This document shows, in pieces, positions 12,102 to 24,110 of a stretch of DNA of 64,000 bases. The stretch is taken from the NCBI RefSeq assembly GCF_037975245.1, contig NC_092577.1, forward strand, positions 3,677,501 to 3,741,500, in the 5' to 3' direction. The notes under the pieces were generated by a model that was not told where the DNA came from, made no database searches, and was given only the letters and a program-made list of their open reading frames with translations. Each line of letters opens with the position of its first letter. The first letter of the stretch is position 1. This DNA comes from Apostichopus japonicus (taxonomy: Eukaryota; Echinodermata; Holothuroidea; Aspidochirotida; Stichopodidae). A program made the translations under genes and the position numbers.

Positions 12102-12705
12102 GATCCTTGTTGAATATGTGTATTTGTCTGACAGATCTGTAATTATTATTGTGTGACAAAAAGAAAGACAAAAATAAAATGCGAGAATCAAAGATCAAAT
12201 CAATCATTTTTAATATAATGTATCTACCCGGTATGAGTTCTATGCTACTACGCCTATGCTGCTACTGTTTGTGTGTTAATAGTTCAATACAATATTCTGA
12301 AGCAGAGTTTACTGGTTTTCTGTGACACAACCGGCCATATGTTTGACCAAATCGAGAGAACAAATATAGCCAACTGTATGAAGTTACTGTTATCTTATGA
12401 CAGTAGAGTTTGCATATGGGTAGGAAATATGTGGGTCATAATTCCTTGGGATCTCTCAGCAAAATTTAAGGATTTTCTGTTCTTTTGAAATGTTACAATG
12501 AATTGATCAAAACAATGAATTGATCAGCACGTAGTCCTCAACGCTAGTTATTATGTGCTAGTTATTATTAAATGAAAAAGTAAACAAGCACATCAACTTT
12601 AATAATTTGTGTACAATCGGGACTCTTGGTCATTCATGTGGGTATTCTGTAATTAAGCAATTAATTTGATAACGATTACAACATAAGCAATGTACAGTTT
12701 GGCAA
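12102..12705. other. Intergenic, no gene seen
   Basis: The upstream region of the broken TRIM. It is AT-rich, with no clear promoter element or exon. Confidence 0.5.
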
Positions 12706-12706
12706 T

Positions 12707-12708
<2 letters not shown>

Positions 12709-12739
<31 letters not shown>

Positions 12740-13285
12740 GAGATTTATAATGCGCACATATCCACCCTACAGGGTGCTCAAGGCGCAACATGGAAAAAAG
12801 TCAAATAGAACTACTGGAAAGCTTCACGCATAAGGTGAGTTTTAAGGTGTTTCTTGAAAGCTGCAATACTGGTGCATGACTTCAGTTCATATGGTAAAGT
12901 GTTCCAAAGGCGTGGGGCGGCAACCCTGAAAGACCTGTCACCCCACAAATGTTTAGACCTGTGTTCCTGGAGGTTAAGCGTGCTGCTTGAACGAAGATTC
13001 CGTGACGGAGAGTACAATTGGAGTAATTCTGAAACATACATAGGAGCCATGTTATTAAGTGATTTAAAAACAATGAGTAGAATTTTGTAGATAATCCTAT
13101 AAGAAATAGGTAGCCAGTGTAGATCTCGTAGTATAGGTGTTATATAAGACGATTTTCTTGACAAAGTTACAATATATAACCGAATATCCGAGGTGTGTCT
13201 TGAAACAGGTCTCAATACTATTGACTGTAAGGCTCTATGGTTAGAAGTAACGCTATATCTATTCAATCTTACCTATCATACCATA
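12709..13285 (-). mobile_element. 5'-truncated CR1/L2-like LINE (3' end)
   Basis: The minus strand encodes the C-terminal tail of a non-LTR reverse transcriptase in one frame (12811-13266). The characteristic phrases are LHWLPISYRIIYKI, the SLNNMAP block and WGDRSFRVAAPRLWNTLP. It is followed by a short 3' UTR (gcgcattataaatc) and an (ATT)n tail at 12709-12737, as usual for CR1/L2-type LINEs. The rest of the RT and the endonuclease are absent, so this is a dead 5'-truncated copy. I could not define a target duplication. Confidence 0.88.
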
Positions 13286-13289
13286 ACGG

Positions 13290-16200
13290 AGCACTCAAGA
13301 CATCCCTCAGAGGTGTGACGTCAATTCTGATGAAGCTGTCACATCCATAAAATTCACTAATTTTTCATTGCTTTGGAAATGCAAAATGAGCACAAAATCC
13401 TCTTAAAGTTGGTGGGTAATCCACACTAAAACTGGAACTTACCGGTATTATATACAACGTGTATTACCAAACTAGGCACACTGTACAGTAACGTGTAACA
13501 GGAAGCACACGAATTACTTAAGTGCAATATTGTATGTGGCGCTATGTACAAATTTGGTTAACTTTGCTCACCTGTAGAAGGGAGGAAGCCATTTGAGTAG
13601 AAAAGTTGTCATTAACGAAGCGCAATGCGAATATGTCCGGATTTATTATGTATCTGTTCATACCATTTTCATGATGAGGAAGGGTGCGAGTGAGGAATGG
13701 CGAAAATGTCAATAGGAAACTATACCATTTGACATATTCTGAAATTATAATGCTATTAGTACTCGTTTTTATTATTACCTATGTGAGAGTAAATCACGAA
13801 TTTAACGAATTAAATCTACAAAATTACGAATTTTGGGTCTATTTCCTCCCCTTCCGGTGATTTTGTTTTATTGTGATATTATTGCAAGGTTGGAGTATTT
13901 GGAAATAGTATAGTCTTACCATCATGTGCACGATTATTTTTTTTAAGGGGGGGGGGGGTGGCGGGGGGAGACCTGGTGCCTCGACACTTCCCCCTCGGCC
14001 CTCTCAACCCCTTGACATGTAACCATAATTTGTATCACTATAAATTGCATGATATTGGGGGTGGGGGCACACAATTTAAAAGCGACCTTTCTTGATAACT
14101 AGAAAACAGGACAAGCTACACGAAACAGGCAACTTTAGATCAAAGTTCTATGTTGTTCATGTTGCTGGTACTGTTATGTGGCTGTTGTGTTTCAAAAATC
14201 AAATACAAGTTCAAATAGAGTATAAAAAGCCTATGCAAAAAAGGGGAATCGAAAGAAAGTGTGGCTATCTAAACAGGATGGTGATCCAAAATCTCATTTT
14301 CGTCCTTGTTATACCGTATATCAAGACAGAAATTATTCACAAAACACTGTTGTTGTTACTAAATCGAAATACGCCACGATCATTTGAACCACCATGTCTC
14401 TGAGTTACTCGTCCTGCTTGTCAGTAGGTTGTTGCTACCACCAGGTTTATGACTTCTCTTAACGCCAATCCCAATCCATTAGTTGCTCTAACGCCGCCCC
14501 ACTCCATCCCTGCCGACAAGTCTATGAGTTACCCAGTACACACATATTCAATAGGGTTCCACCATGTTGCCCATAAATCGAATTATTACCTTTTCCCATG
14601 AGTTAGTTTAAGCCCATCACACTAGACCCTTCCTAATCGTACCACAACTCCCACTCCCGCCAGCAACATCCATCTCACTGGCACCCCACCGAAACGCACC
14701 GGCACCCCATCTGCACCCCGCTCCCACCTGCACCACAGGTTTAGATTCTGTGCGTGCGTAATGAGTTATAACAAAATTAGATATAGGATAAACTTTATTA
14801 AGAGCTAATATTTAACTGAACTCCGAGCTGAATATACCGTCAGAACGTTTCTTTGAGTGCTTGTTAACATCATATGGGACCCTACGGCAACGTATGCTTG
14901 CCTCCACCCCCCACCCGACCCCCCTCCCCAACCCCCAATGGAACGCAAATCCTTCTTAAGGTTAGTCATATATTACGATCAAAACCCGTGTAACATCAAC
15001 TAGTATGAATGTCATTAATAGACCGTTCCATTTATCTATTAGGTTAAGAAATATGAAAATTTCCGTCGAACCTTTAAAACAAAACAAATACGAGATGGAT
15101 ATTGCTTGCTAGAGGGTTTTTTCGGATGGGGCTGGCTTTCTGGCAATATAATTCGTTGTATACTGAATGAGAATTTGATAGTATTGTGAAAGGAGTCTGG
15201 ACTAAACGTTTTGTACTTTTTGCTGGTATAGGGAGTAACACAACATGGGGAGGGAGTGCTTGAACAAAACCAAGCGTTAAAATAATAACGAGAGAACGAC
15301 TGTAGTGTTAAACCTCGTTTCTCATACCAGCAACTGCAAAAGTATACATTCCTGCTTTCGTTAATCAGTTACAAAACAATTGGAAATAATAAGCCATAAG
15401 CTCGGTAGAGATAGGCTATCATGTTTACCCATGAGACATTTTTCTTTTGAGAATTTTCATAAGAAACTGTATGTATATCTCAGCTGTGCGTGCATGTATA
15501 CTTGGACTGTCATTTGTTAAGGACTGTTTCCGGTAGGTCATGAATGAGAAAACAATTTTAACCAATTCACTACCTCGAGAGACATCAGTTTGCCCACAAA
15601 TACCGGCAAATATGGTAGACACGTTTCATCGTCAAACTCTGTCCGCACTTGAATCGTTGATCATATAGCACTTGATTAATTTCAAGGGTCAGGAGATGTG
15701 AACGTGCGAAACAACATTTAGCATCGCACTCAACTTTTGCGATGTAACTAATGGCCCCTTTACGTTTACAATATGGATACATAGCATAAAAGCCGAACTC
15801 GTCTTAAGATCCATTTCCTGGCGACAAAACCTAGATGTATAGCTGATCATATATCGCAATACATATTTATTGTTCTTGTTACTCGTTCAAAGAAGTCGGA
15901 ATATATACAGTGACGCCCGCAAAGGGTGACATAGACCCCCCCACCCCTTATTCATCCCTCCCCTACCATCTTCAGTCCAGGATTTTGTACATTCAGTCGA
16001 GAAAGAAAAAGACCACGCCTCCGGGCCCAGGACTTTTGATGGGCCGCAGATCGAGGCGGTTGTGAAGGTGCATCCCCCCTGCTCTCAACCTCAAAAAGAC
16101 AATTCAAAATAAACTAATAGCTCATTGTGCGTATAGAACTAATAACACACCCTATTTATAGTCTGAAAATGCCCAAATATTTGACCTGTAAAACTTCTTT

Positions 16201-16325
16201 TTTGCGGCTGGTGGAGACACCACAGGACCCCACCCCGTCCATTATAAAACCCTGTATCCGCTTCTGGCTCTATGCCTCTACTATAATTATTTATAAATCA
16301 TGTGCATGTCACTGACAATAGCTCG
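13290..16325. other. Intergenic, no gene seen
   Basis: No exon, RNA gene or element end recognised. There are G-runs near 13947-13970 and C-rich stretches at 14640-14740 and 14900-14935. Open frames of about 100 codons (for example 14092-14403) show no domain or signal peptide. Confidence 0.55.
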
Positions 16326-16329
16326 TTTT

Positions 16330-19300
16330 GATATTAACGGCTATGATATATTTCACATCCTGAAAAGAATTTAAGACATAAAGGAACATATAAGTTATGA
16401 TAGTCATCTCTAACAAATAACAAAGTATTAACAAATAACGAAAGTTAGTACTACATGATTCTTGTCGATAACAAACTTGAGTAACGTAAATGTCGTTTTT
16501 TGTAACCTTTACTATACTTCCGAAAAAAATATAAAAAATATATTGTATTAAATATCTGCAGAAATTAATCGCTTTAAATAACTAAAAACTCGCTTAATAT
16601 AACACCGTGATATTTGGAAAGTCCAACTTTATGGTCTTTCCTTTTTCTTTTCTTTTTCCTTCTCTGTTTTGGTTCCAGATTAACGGCTGTGATATATTTC
16701 ACATCCTGGAAAGAATTTAAGATATAAATGAAGATATAAGTTATGATAGTCATCTCTAACAAATAACAACTAACAATAACTATTAATAAAGAACCAAAGT
16801 TAGTACTACATGATTCTTGTCAATAACAAACTTGGGTAACATAAACGTCGTTTTTGTAACCTTTACTTTACTTTCGAAAAAATATAACAAATATCTTGTT
16901 TTCAACATCTGCAAAAATAAATCGCTTTAAATAACTAAAAACTCACATAATACTACACCGTGACATTTGGAAAGTCAATTTTTATAGTCTATTGTTTTTT
17001 GTTTGTTTCCTTTTCTGTATTGGTTCCAGATTAACGACTATGATATATTTCACATCCTGGAAAGAATTTAAGAACAAACTTAAGATATAAGTAATGATAG
17101 TCATCTATAACAAATAACAAACTATTTACAAAAAACCAAAGTTAGTACTACATGATTCTTGTCGATAACAAACTTCGGTAACATAAACGTCGTTCTTGTA
17201 ACCTTAACATTGCTTTCGAAAAAAATATAATACATATCTTGTATTCAATATCTACAGAAATGAATCGCTTTAAATAACTAAAAACTCACTTAATATTACA
17301 CCGTGATATTTAGAAAGTCAATTTTTATTGGTTTTTTTTTTCATTTTTTCATTTTCTGTTTTGGTTCCAGATTAACGGCTATGATATATTTCACATCCTG
17401 GAAAGAATTTAAGATGTAAATGAAGATATAAGTTATGATAGTCATCTCTAACAAATAAGAAACTATTAACAAATAACGAAAGTTAGTACTACATGATTCT
17501 TGTCGATAACAAACTTGGGTAACATAAACGTCGTTCTCGTAACCTTTACTTTACTTTCGAAAAAATATAACACATATCTTGTATTCAACATCTGCAAAAA
17601 TAAATCGCTTTAAATAACTAAAAACTCACATAATATTACACCTTGATATTTAGAAAGTCAATTTTTATTGGTTTTTTTTTTTCATTTTTTCATTTTCTGT
17701 TTTGGTTCCAGATTAACGGCTATGATATATTTCACATCCTGGAAAGAATTTAAGATGTAAATGAAGATATAAGTTATGATAGTCATCTCTAACAAATAAG
17801 AAACTATTAACAAATAACGAAAGTTAGTACTACATGATTCTTGTCGATAACAAACTTGGGTAACATAAACGTCGTTCTCGTAACCTTTACTTTACTTTCG
17901 AAAAAATATAACACATATCTTGTATTCAACATCTGCAAAAATAAATCGCTTTAAATAACTAAAAACTCACATAATATTACACCTTGATATTTAGAAAGTC
18001 AATTTTTATTGGTTTTTTTTTTTCATTTTTTCATTTTCTGTTTTGGTTCCAGATTAACGGCTATGATATATTTCACATCCTGGAAAGAATTTAAGATGTA
18101 AATGAAGATATAAGTTATGATAGTCATCTCTAACAAATAAGAAACTATTAACAAATAACGAAAGTTAGTACTACATGATTCTTGTCGATAACAAACTTGG
18201 GTAACATAAACGTCGTTCTCGTAACCTTTACTTTACTTTCGAAAAAATATAACACATATCTTGTATTCAACATCTGCAAAAATAAATCGCTTTAAATAAC
18301 TAAAAACTCACATAATATTACACCTTGATATTTAGAAAGTCAATTTTTATTGGTTTTTTTTTTTCATTTTTTCATTTTCTGTTTTGGTTCCAGATTAACG
18401 GCTATGATATATTTCACATCCTGGAAAGAATTTAAGATGTAAATGAAGATATAAGTTATGATAGTCATCTCTAACAAATAAGAAACTATTAACAAATAAC
18501 GAAAGTTAGTACTACATGATTCTTGTCGATAACAAACTTGGGTAACATAAACGTCGTTCTCGTAACCTTTACTTTACTTTCGAAAAAATATAACACATAT
18601 CTTGTATTCAACATCTGCAAAAATAAATCGCTTTAAATAACTAAAAACTCACATAATATTACACCTTGATATTTAGAAAGTCAATTTTTATTGGTTTTTT
18701 TTTTCATTTTTTCATTTTCTGTTTTGGTTCCAGATTAACGGCTATGATATATTTCACATCCTGGAAAGAATTTAAGATGTAAATGAAGATATAAGTTATG
18801 ATAGTCATCTCTAACAAATAAGAAACTATTAACAAATAACGAAAGTTAGTACTACATGATTCTTGTCGATAACAAACTTGGGTAACATAAACGTCGTTCT
18901 CGTAACCTTTACTTTACTTTCGAAAAAATATAACACATATCTTGTATTCAACATCTGCAAAAATAAATCGCTTTAAATAACTAAAAACTCACATAATATT
19001 ACACCTTGATATTTGGAAAGTCAATTTTTATGGTTTTTTTTTTTTTTCATTTTCTGTTTTGGTTCCAGATTAACGGCTATGATATATTTCACATCCTGGA
19101 AAGAATTTAAGAACAAAATTAAGATATAAGTAATGATAGTCATCTATAACAAATAAGAAACTATTAACATATAACCAAAGTTAATACTACATGATTCTTG
19201 TCGATAACAAACTTGGGTAACATAAACGTCGTTCTCGTAACCTTTACTTTACTTTCGAAAAAATATAACACATATCTTGTATTCAACATCTGCAAAAATA

Positions 19301-19775
19301 AATCGCTTTAAATAACTAAAAACTCACATAATATTACACCTTGATATTTGGAAAGTCAATTTTTATGGTTTTTTTTTTTTTTCATTTTCTGTTTTGGTTC
19401 CAGATTAACGGCTATGATATATTTCACATCCTGGAAAGAATTTAAGAACAAAATTAAGATATAAGTAATGATAGTCATCTATAACAAATAAGAAACTATT
19501 AACATATAACCAAAGTTAATACTACATGATTCTTGTCGATAACAAACTTGGGTAACATAAACGTCGTTCTCGTAACCTTTACTTTACTTTCGAAAAAATA
19601 TAACACATATCTTGTATTCAACATCTGCAAAAATAAATCGCTTTAAATAACTAAAAACTCACATAATATTACACCTTGATATTTAGAAAGTCAATTTTTA
19701 TGGTCTTTTGTTTTTCGTTTTCTTTCCTTTTCTGTTTTGGTTCCAGATTTACGGCTATGATATATTTCATGTCAG
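16330..19775. repeat. Satellite array, about ten 335-351-bp units
   Basis: The junction motif ggttccagattaacgg (or a one-base variant) occurs at 16671, 17022, 17363, 17704, 18045, 18386, 18726, 19061, 19396 and 19739, with a partial unit before the first. Units between 17363 and 18726 are almost identical, while the outer ones differ, the pattern expected from unequal exchange. Each unit ends with a T-rich tract followed by ttccag, which looks like a 3' splice site on the plus strand. No protein is encoded. Copy number could be compressed or wrong in the assembly. Confidence 0.95.
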
Positions 19776-22060
19776 AATTACACACAGCCATTACATAGTT
19801 TATGTTGAATACATTTATGGTAGTTTTAGTATGTTTGTCTGTTTCAATTATTGACCCATGCATGTATTGGCAAAGTTTCCGTCGCTGAACTACATTAATT
19901 AATACTATACGTTCGTTATTGCCACATGTAAGTGGAATTCCATTTACCTCTTTAAGGGAGTGAAGACTCGCGCACAGATAAACGTCTGATGCCGGTAATC
20001 TGACCTGGCTTGGAATGAGGTGTACCAGAAGTGTTAGATACCACCATCGATCCCAGAAAATACACACACAGCTTGCTATTGTCGGCAATTAGACACTAGT
20101 GTACAGTCAATACATGTAGCTACGGTCAATCCCCACAACACAGTGTACACATAGCAGAGATGGACATTTCAGGTCCAGATAAAATATAACAAGCTTTCAT
20201 TGCTGTCTGCATTTTGTAGCGACAAGAAGTTAACTTCAAAAGCAAGCAACGGTAGGTTAACTTTTTGCATTGGGCGGCACGCGGTTTTGGGAGAGTCTTC
20301 AATGCCTTTAACACCAGCCTATAACTATACAACTGTATAGCTTTTCGTTTCAAATTGTATAGCTTCTGTTGGTCTTAATACGAGCAGCAGTAGAAAATGA
20401 AATGTAACCCGATGTTGTTTGCTTTCTAAAACTGCATATTTTACAGACTATCTAAAGAGATGGTTTTCCCTATTCAGTAAACATTACTGGGTTACTAGAT
20501 ATCCATTTCGGTTCTTTTTTTTTGCAACAAAAGAGCATATTTTTATAGTTAATTTTCAGTTTTAATTTTCGAAAAACAGGGTGCTTTTTAATTAGAATAT
20601 TGAAATTTCAACAAGAAGAGGAATAGATTAAAAACTTTAGAGTACATTTTACATATAAATTTGACAAAATCAACAATGGTACATTATTTTGCCAAATAAA
20701 TTTTGCACTTGTAATTTATAGAAATGGTCATTGTTTAGTTAATTTCTTTGTTTTAAAAAACTTGGATGGCACGTGTCATCGCGCCCCTCTCTTCGCCGCC
20801 CCTGCTCCTGGAAGTTACCCTAGCCTAGTGTGCCACCGCGCCCTCTCTTTTTCACATCTGCTCTTGGGCAATACCCTAGCCTAGTTTGCCGCCGCGCCCC
20901 ACTCTTCTCCTGAGTATTGTCCTAGCCTTATCTGCATATACATAAATCACTACGATACTTAATCTAGCAATTAATTCGAAGGGGCAACCTTTTGTACATG
21001 GGGTCATCATTTATGAAGTCTGGTATCCTAGCGAGCTGGACAAACAGCAAAACAAGGGTTTCCTCATGTACGGACAACCCAACCCATCTCCTAATGCCAT
21101 AGTTTTTGGCGGTGACGGTGGGATGAGGATGGGGTGGAGTGTAACCACCGCCCCCAACCCATTAACATGGAAGAGTCGACCTCAGTGACCCAGTACCACA
21201 CATCCTCACTATTTCGATCTCATTGACCAGGCTTTTGTCTATATGCTTCATGCGATATCACTCCTTTTATTTGTGTTGCTATATCCGGGTCAATTGTATC
21301 ATTTCTTTCTTGTGGTACTTTTAAGATTACTTGTGGTTATGGCGCTTATGAGTTTAGAATCGCTCCAGTATGTATGAAAAATCAGGTGACCGACTGGATT
21401 GTGTGTTCCTTTGCTCTGTAATAGTGGGGCATACTACCAGATCTGATGAGGCAGCTTTCCAGGGAGCGGTCAGCAACCCTTCTACGGCCAGATCTGACGG
21501 GGCAGCCTCCCGGGGAGGGGTCAGCAACTACTCTGTTGTTAGTTTCTTCTGCTTCGTACTTATTTTAATGTCCACGTTGTTTACTTCCTTAAAGAAAACT
21601 ATGTCGTCTTTTCCTAGTTGTTCCTTCTATTCATTGACATGTCACTGTATTCATTACCCTGGTAGTCCTAATAATCCCTATCTTTAAACCTTGATAGGCT
21701 CATACCATTCCATTCCATCCCCACCCACCCACCCCCCCTCCCCCACCCCGTCCCCTCCTCCCATGCATTTGTTCACTGGGATCTGTTCTGTAGCCAACGA
21801 AATGTCACACTATAAATCTTATATACATGAAAGTATAGTCATTCGTACAGTGTGTCTAACCACATAAATTCAAACCTGTACATACATATATGACCCAATA
21901 TACGTACGTATTGCTCGTTCAAAATGTCATCAAAGTTATATTGCTTACTAAGATTAAGTTTCACGAGTAACTTGATACTTTTAGTGTGTGTTACGTTCGT
22001 TGTTGGTCTGGTCGTGTGTGCACGTAATCAAGTGATATTATGTATTTCATATTACATAGT
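19776..22060. other. Intergenic with short duplications, no gene seen
   Basis: A 139-codon minus-strand frame (19669-20088) starts inside the satellite and has no recognisable domain. At 20765-20930 there are three degenerate copies of a ccctagcctagtttgcc-containing unit of about 58 bp, rich in gccgcgccc. At 21436-21540 a 51-bp unit (ccagatctgatgaggcag...) is present twice in tandem, with about ten differences. A C-rich tract runs 21718-21765. Confidence 0.5.
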
Positions 22061-22061
22061 T

Positions 22062-22063
22062 AC

Positions 22064-22133
<70 letters not shown>

Positions 22134-22150
22134 ATATATATCTATATGCA
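22062..22150. repeat. (TA)n microsatellite
   Basis: Nearly pure TA run of about 85 bp ending in tctatata variants. Confidence 0.95.
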
Positions 22151-22283
22151 AATTTTAATTAATTAAATATTTAATTAAAATATTGTAATTTTAGTATTTT
22201 AATTAATATATCAATATACATATACATACAAGAGCGAGACAGGACTCAAAGTTAAGAAAATATCATCCATTTATCCATCCATC

Positions 22284-22357
22284 AATCTGTCCGTCCGTCC
22301 GTCCGTCCGTCCGTCCGTTCGTTCGTCCGTCCGTCCGTCCGTCCGTCCGTCCGTCCA
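22284..22357. repeat. (GTCC)n tetranucleotide microsatellite
   Basis: About 18 repeats of gtcc/tccg with two gttc interruptions near 22317-22325. It lies directly upstream (in plus coordinates) of the TRIM propeller scrap. Confidence 0.95.
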
Positions 22358-22385
22358 CTTTGTATCACGTTACACATATATAAAT

Positions 22386-22661
22386 TTATCTGCCTTTAGT
22401 GCCAACAACGATGCGTTTTTTGACAAGATGAATTGTCACACACTGTACATCCAGATCTGCTGGCCAATTTCTGATGACGTCACCAACATTGATGACGTCG
22501 CAAATATCGTAAATACCGATTTCATTAGGATTGCAAACTGTAGCTCCTTTGTCACGAGATACAGAGCAACAGTACCGAGATGTTTCGTGTCTCTCTGCTG
22601 ATGTTTTCCGATCCTGCATTTGTAATTTTCCTTTTCTATTAAAGCAGCTTTTTGCGGCCAT
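22386..22661 (-). pseudogene. TRIM propeller fragment
   Basis: A 91-codon frame whose second half matches one propeller blade of the TRIM family: NEIGIYDI, NVGDVIRNWPADL, QCVT and RIVVGTKGR, closest to the broken TRIM at 10031-12101. In that gene the spacer between GIYDI and NVGDVI is longer, so this copy has an internal deletion of about nine residues. No RING, B-box or rest of the propeller is found on either side, so it is an isolated remnant. Confidence 0.75.
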
Positions 22662-23199
22662 CTCTATGATTTGCTCAACCTCATTGATCCCATGCCATAA
22701 CGATATACATTACTATTCAAATCTAACTTCAAATGATGGAATAAGAGTCGAAAACTTTGAAGTTGTTTTTCTCGAAGAGATTTTCCGTTAGGATCGCAAT
22801 AAACCCCGCCCATCATATGGATATTTAATTTCTATGAACGACCTTTCAATAGACCCTCGCTGTAGATTGCAGGAAATTTGAGCTGTACTAGTGACCTTTC
22901 CAACTAAATTCCTTTGTTAGTCTTGGCAAATTAATTACGTAACACACAGGCTGACGTTCCAGACTAATAACCTTGAAAGGTGAAGAAGTGGGCAGCAGTC
23001 TTATTAAAGGGCGGATTTGCAAAGGATCTAGTTTAAGCAACGGCTCATAAATCTCTGGGAAACCTGTTCTACGAAAGTTCTGACAAAATTGCTAAGTTGC
23101 TCTTGCAAACGTATTTTTCCCTGACGATACTTTCGTAACAAACATTGCGTTAAGAGTTGTGTTGCCACAATTTTTCGATGTAATATTAGCTATTCCATT

Positions 23200-23205
23200 T
23201 TTATT
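23200..23205 (-). terminator. AATAAA polyadenylation signal of the propeller-only gene
   Basis: Minus-strand AATAAA 18 bp downstream of the stop codon at 23223. The motif is common by chance in AT-rich DNA, but the distance is right. Confidence 0.4.
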
Positions 23206-23222
23206 AACACCTTACACTTACT

Positions 23223-24110
23223 TCATACAATCAATGTTAAATTATATTCAAAAAGACTTCTTGTGAAAGAAGATGTTAGAACTAATTTCTCCCAATCCTC
23301 TGTAGAAACAGTCGTAATGTGTTTCACATGATCGTTTACTTCTTCTGCAAGAAGTTGCTCCCCGCTTTGGCTATATTTCACTACATGACACTTTTCAACA
23401 GAGGAAAGTGATGAATATAAAATATAGATATGCCCGCTAACGTCTGTGGTAACCCCTCGTGGCCACCAACTATCATCGGGCTTTGTAAACGTAAGAACCC
23501 GCTCACATAATGTCTCATCAAAGTTCATTGAGACCAAAAAGGCCTTCTTGACAACTTGATCACAAATCAGAAGAAATTTTCCATGCACTTTCATCACTTT
23601 GGGCCAAATGATCTCCTCAGGTAATGTCATTTGGAAACGATATTCCAAGTTATCGTCAAATACGTAAACTATTCTGCTGTTCTCCAATCCAACAATAATG
23701 AGACTACGGAGGGCGTCTGCAGCAACGCAAGACAATGACATATCAGATGTGTGACCTGGCACAATGTCATATATACTCTTTTCCTTGTAGCTGCTGTCTA
23801 AAATATTGAAAATTCCAATTTCATGATGACACCTTACTGTAGCAACTCTGTAGTCTGACAAAGAATCACAGTAACACCAGGCGCTTTCATAAGGCGAGTC
23901 GGAAAGTTTCAACGTCTTATTCGTTACCAATTCTGTATTCAAATTGACGGAGATGATATAAAACTTACGCTTGGTTGTTTCACCTGTAATGAAAACGGTC
24001 CCATTTTTGCAACCGGCAATGTCGTTGATACACCATTGACCATCATCATAACCCGATAAACTAAGACTTTCCTGTCTCGTGAGCGATAACATCCTATTCC
24101 TGTGATCCAT
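23223..24110 (-). CDS. Propeller-only TRIM-like protein
   Basis: An intact 295-residue frame that covers the whole C-terminal beta-propeller of the TRIM family and nothing else. Blade motifs are visible in order: QWCINDIAG, HEIGIFNI, SLSCVAADA, IVYVFDDNLEY, WPRGVTTDVSGHIYI and SQSGEQLL. No RING, B-box or coiled coil is found upstream in any minus-strand frame, and no splice acceptor is obvious just before the ATG at 24110. An AATAAA signal lies 18 bp past the stop (23200-23205). It is diverged from all other TRIM loci here, yet has no stops or frameshifts, which suggests it may still be under selection. It could be the last exon of a longer gene, a stand-alone adaptor or decoy, or a recently orphaned fragment. 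Confidence 0.65.
   Translation of the reverse strand: MDHRNRMLSLTRQESLSLSGYDDGQWCINDIAGCKNGTVFITGETTKRKFYIISVNLNTELVTNKTLKLSDSPYESAWCYCDSLSDYRVATVRCHHEIGIFNILDSSYKEKSIYDIVPGHTSDMSLSCVAADALRSLIIVGLENSRIVYVFDDNLEYRFQMTLPEEIIWPKVMKVHGKFLLICDQVVKKAFLVSMNFDETLCERVLTFTKPDDSWWPRGVTTDVSGHIYILYSSLSSVEKCHVVKYSQSGEQLLAEEVNDHVKHITTVSTEDWEKLVLTSSFTRSLFEYNLTLIV

Noticed and set aside
16330-19775. Regular repeats considered as a CRISPR-like array
   Set aside because: Units are about 340 bp with no short repeat/unique spacer structure, in a eukaryotic genome; it is a satellite.
19669-20088. 139-codon minus-strand frame at the right edge of the satellite
   Set aside because: Part of it is satellite sequence and the rest has no domain, signal peptide or splice context that I can recognise.
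21370-21687. 105-codon plus-strand frame with a doubled RSDGAASRGGVSN-like motif
   Set aside because: The repeated peptide comes from a 51-bp DNA duplication with no known family and no other coding sign.
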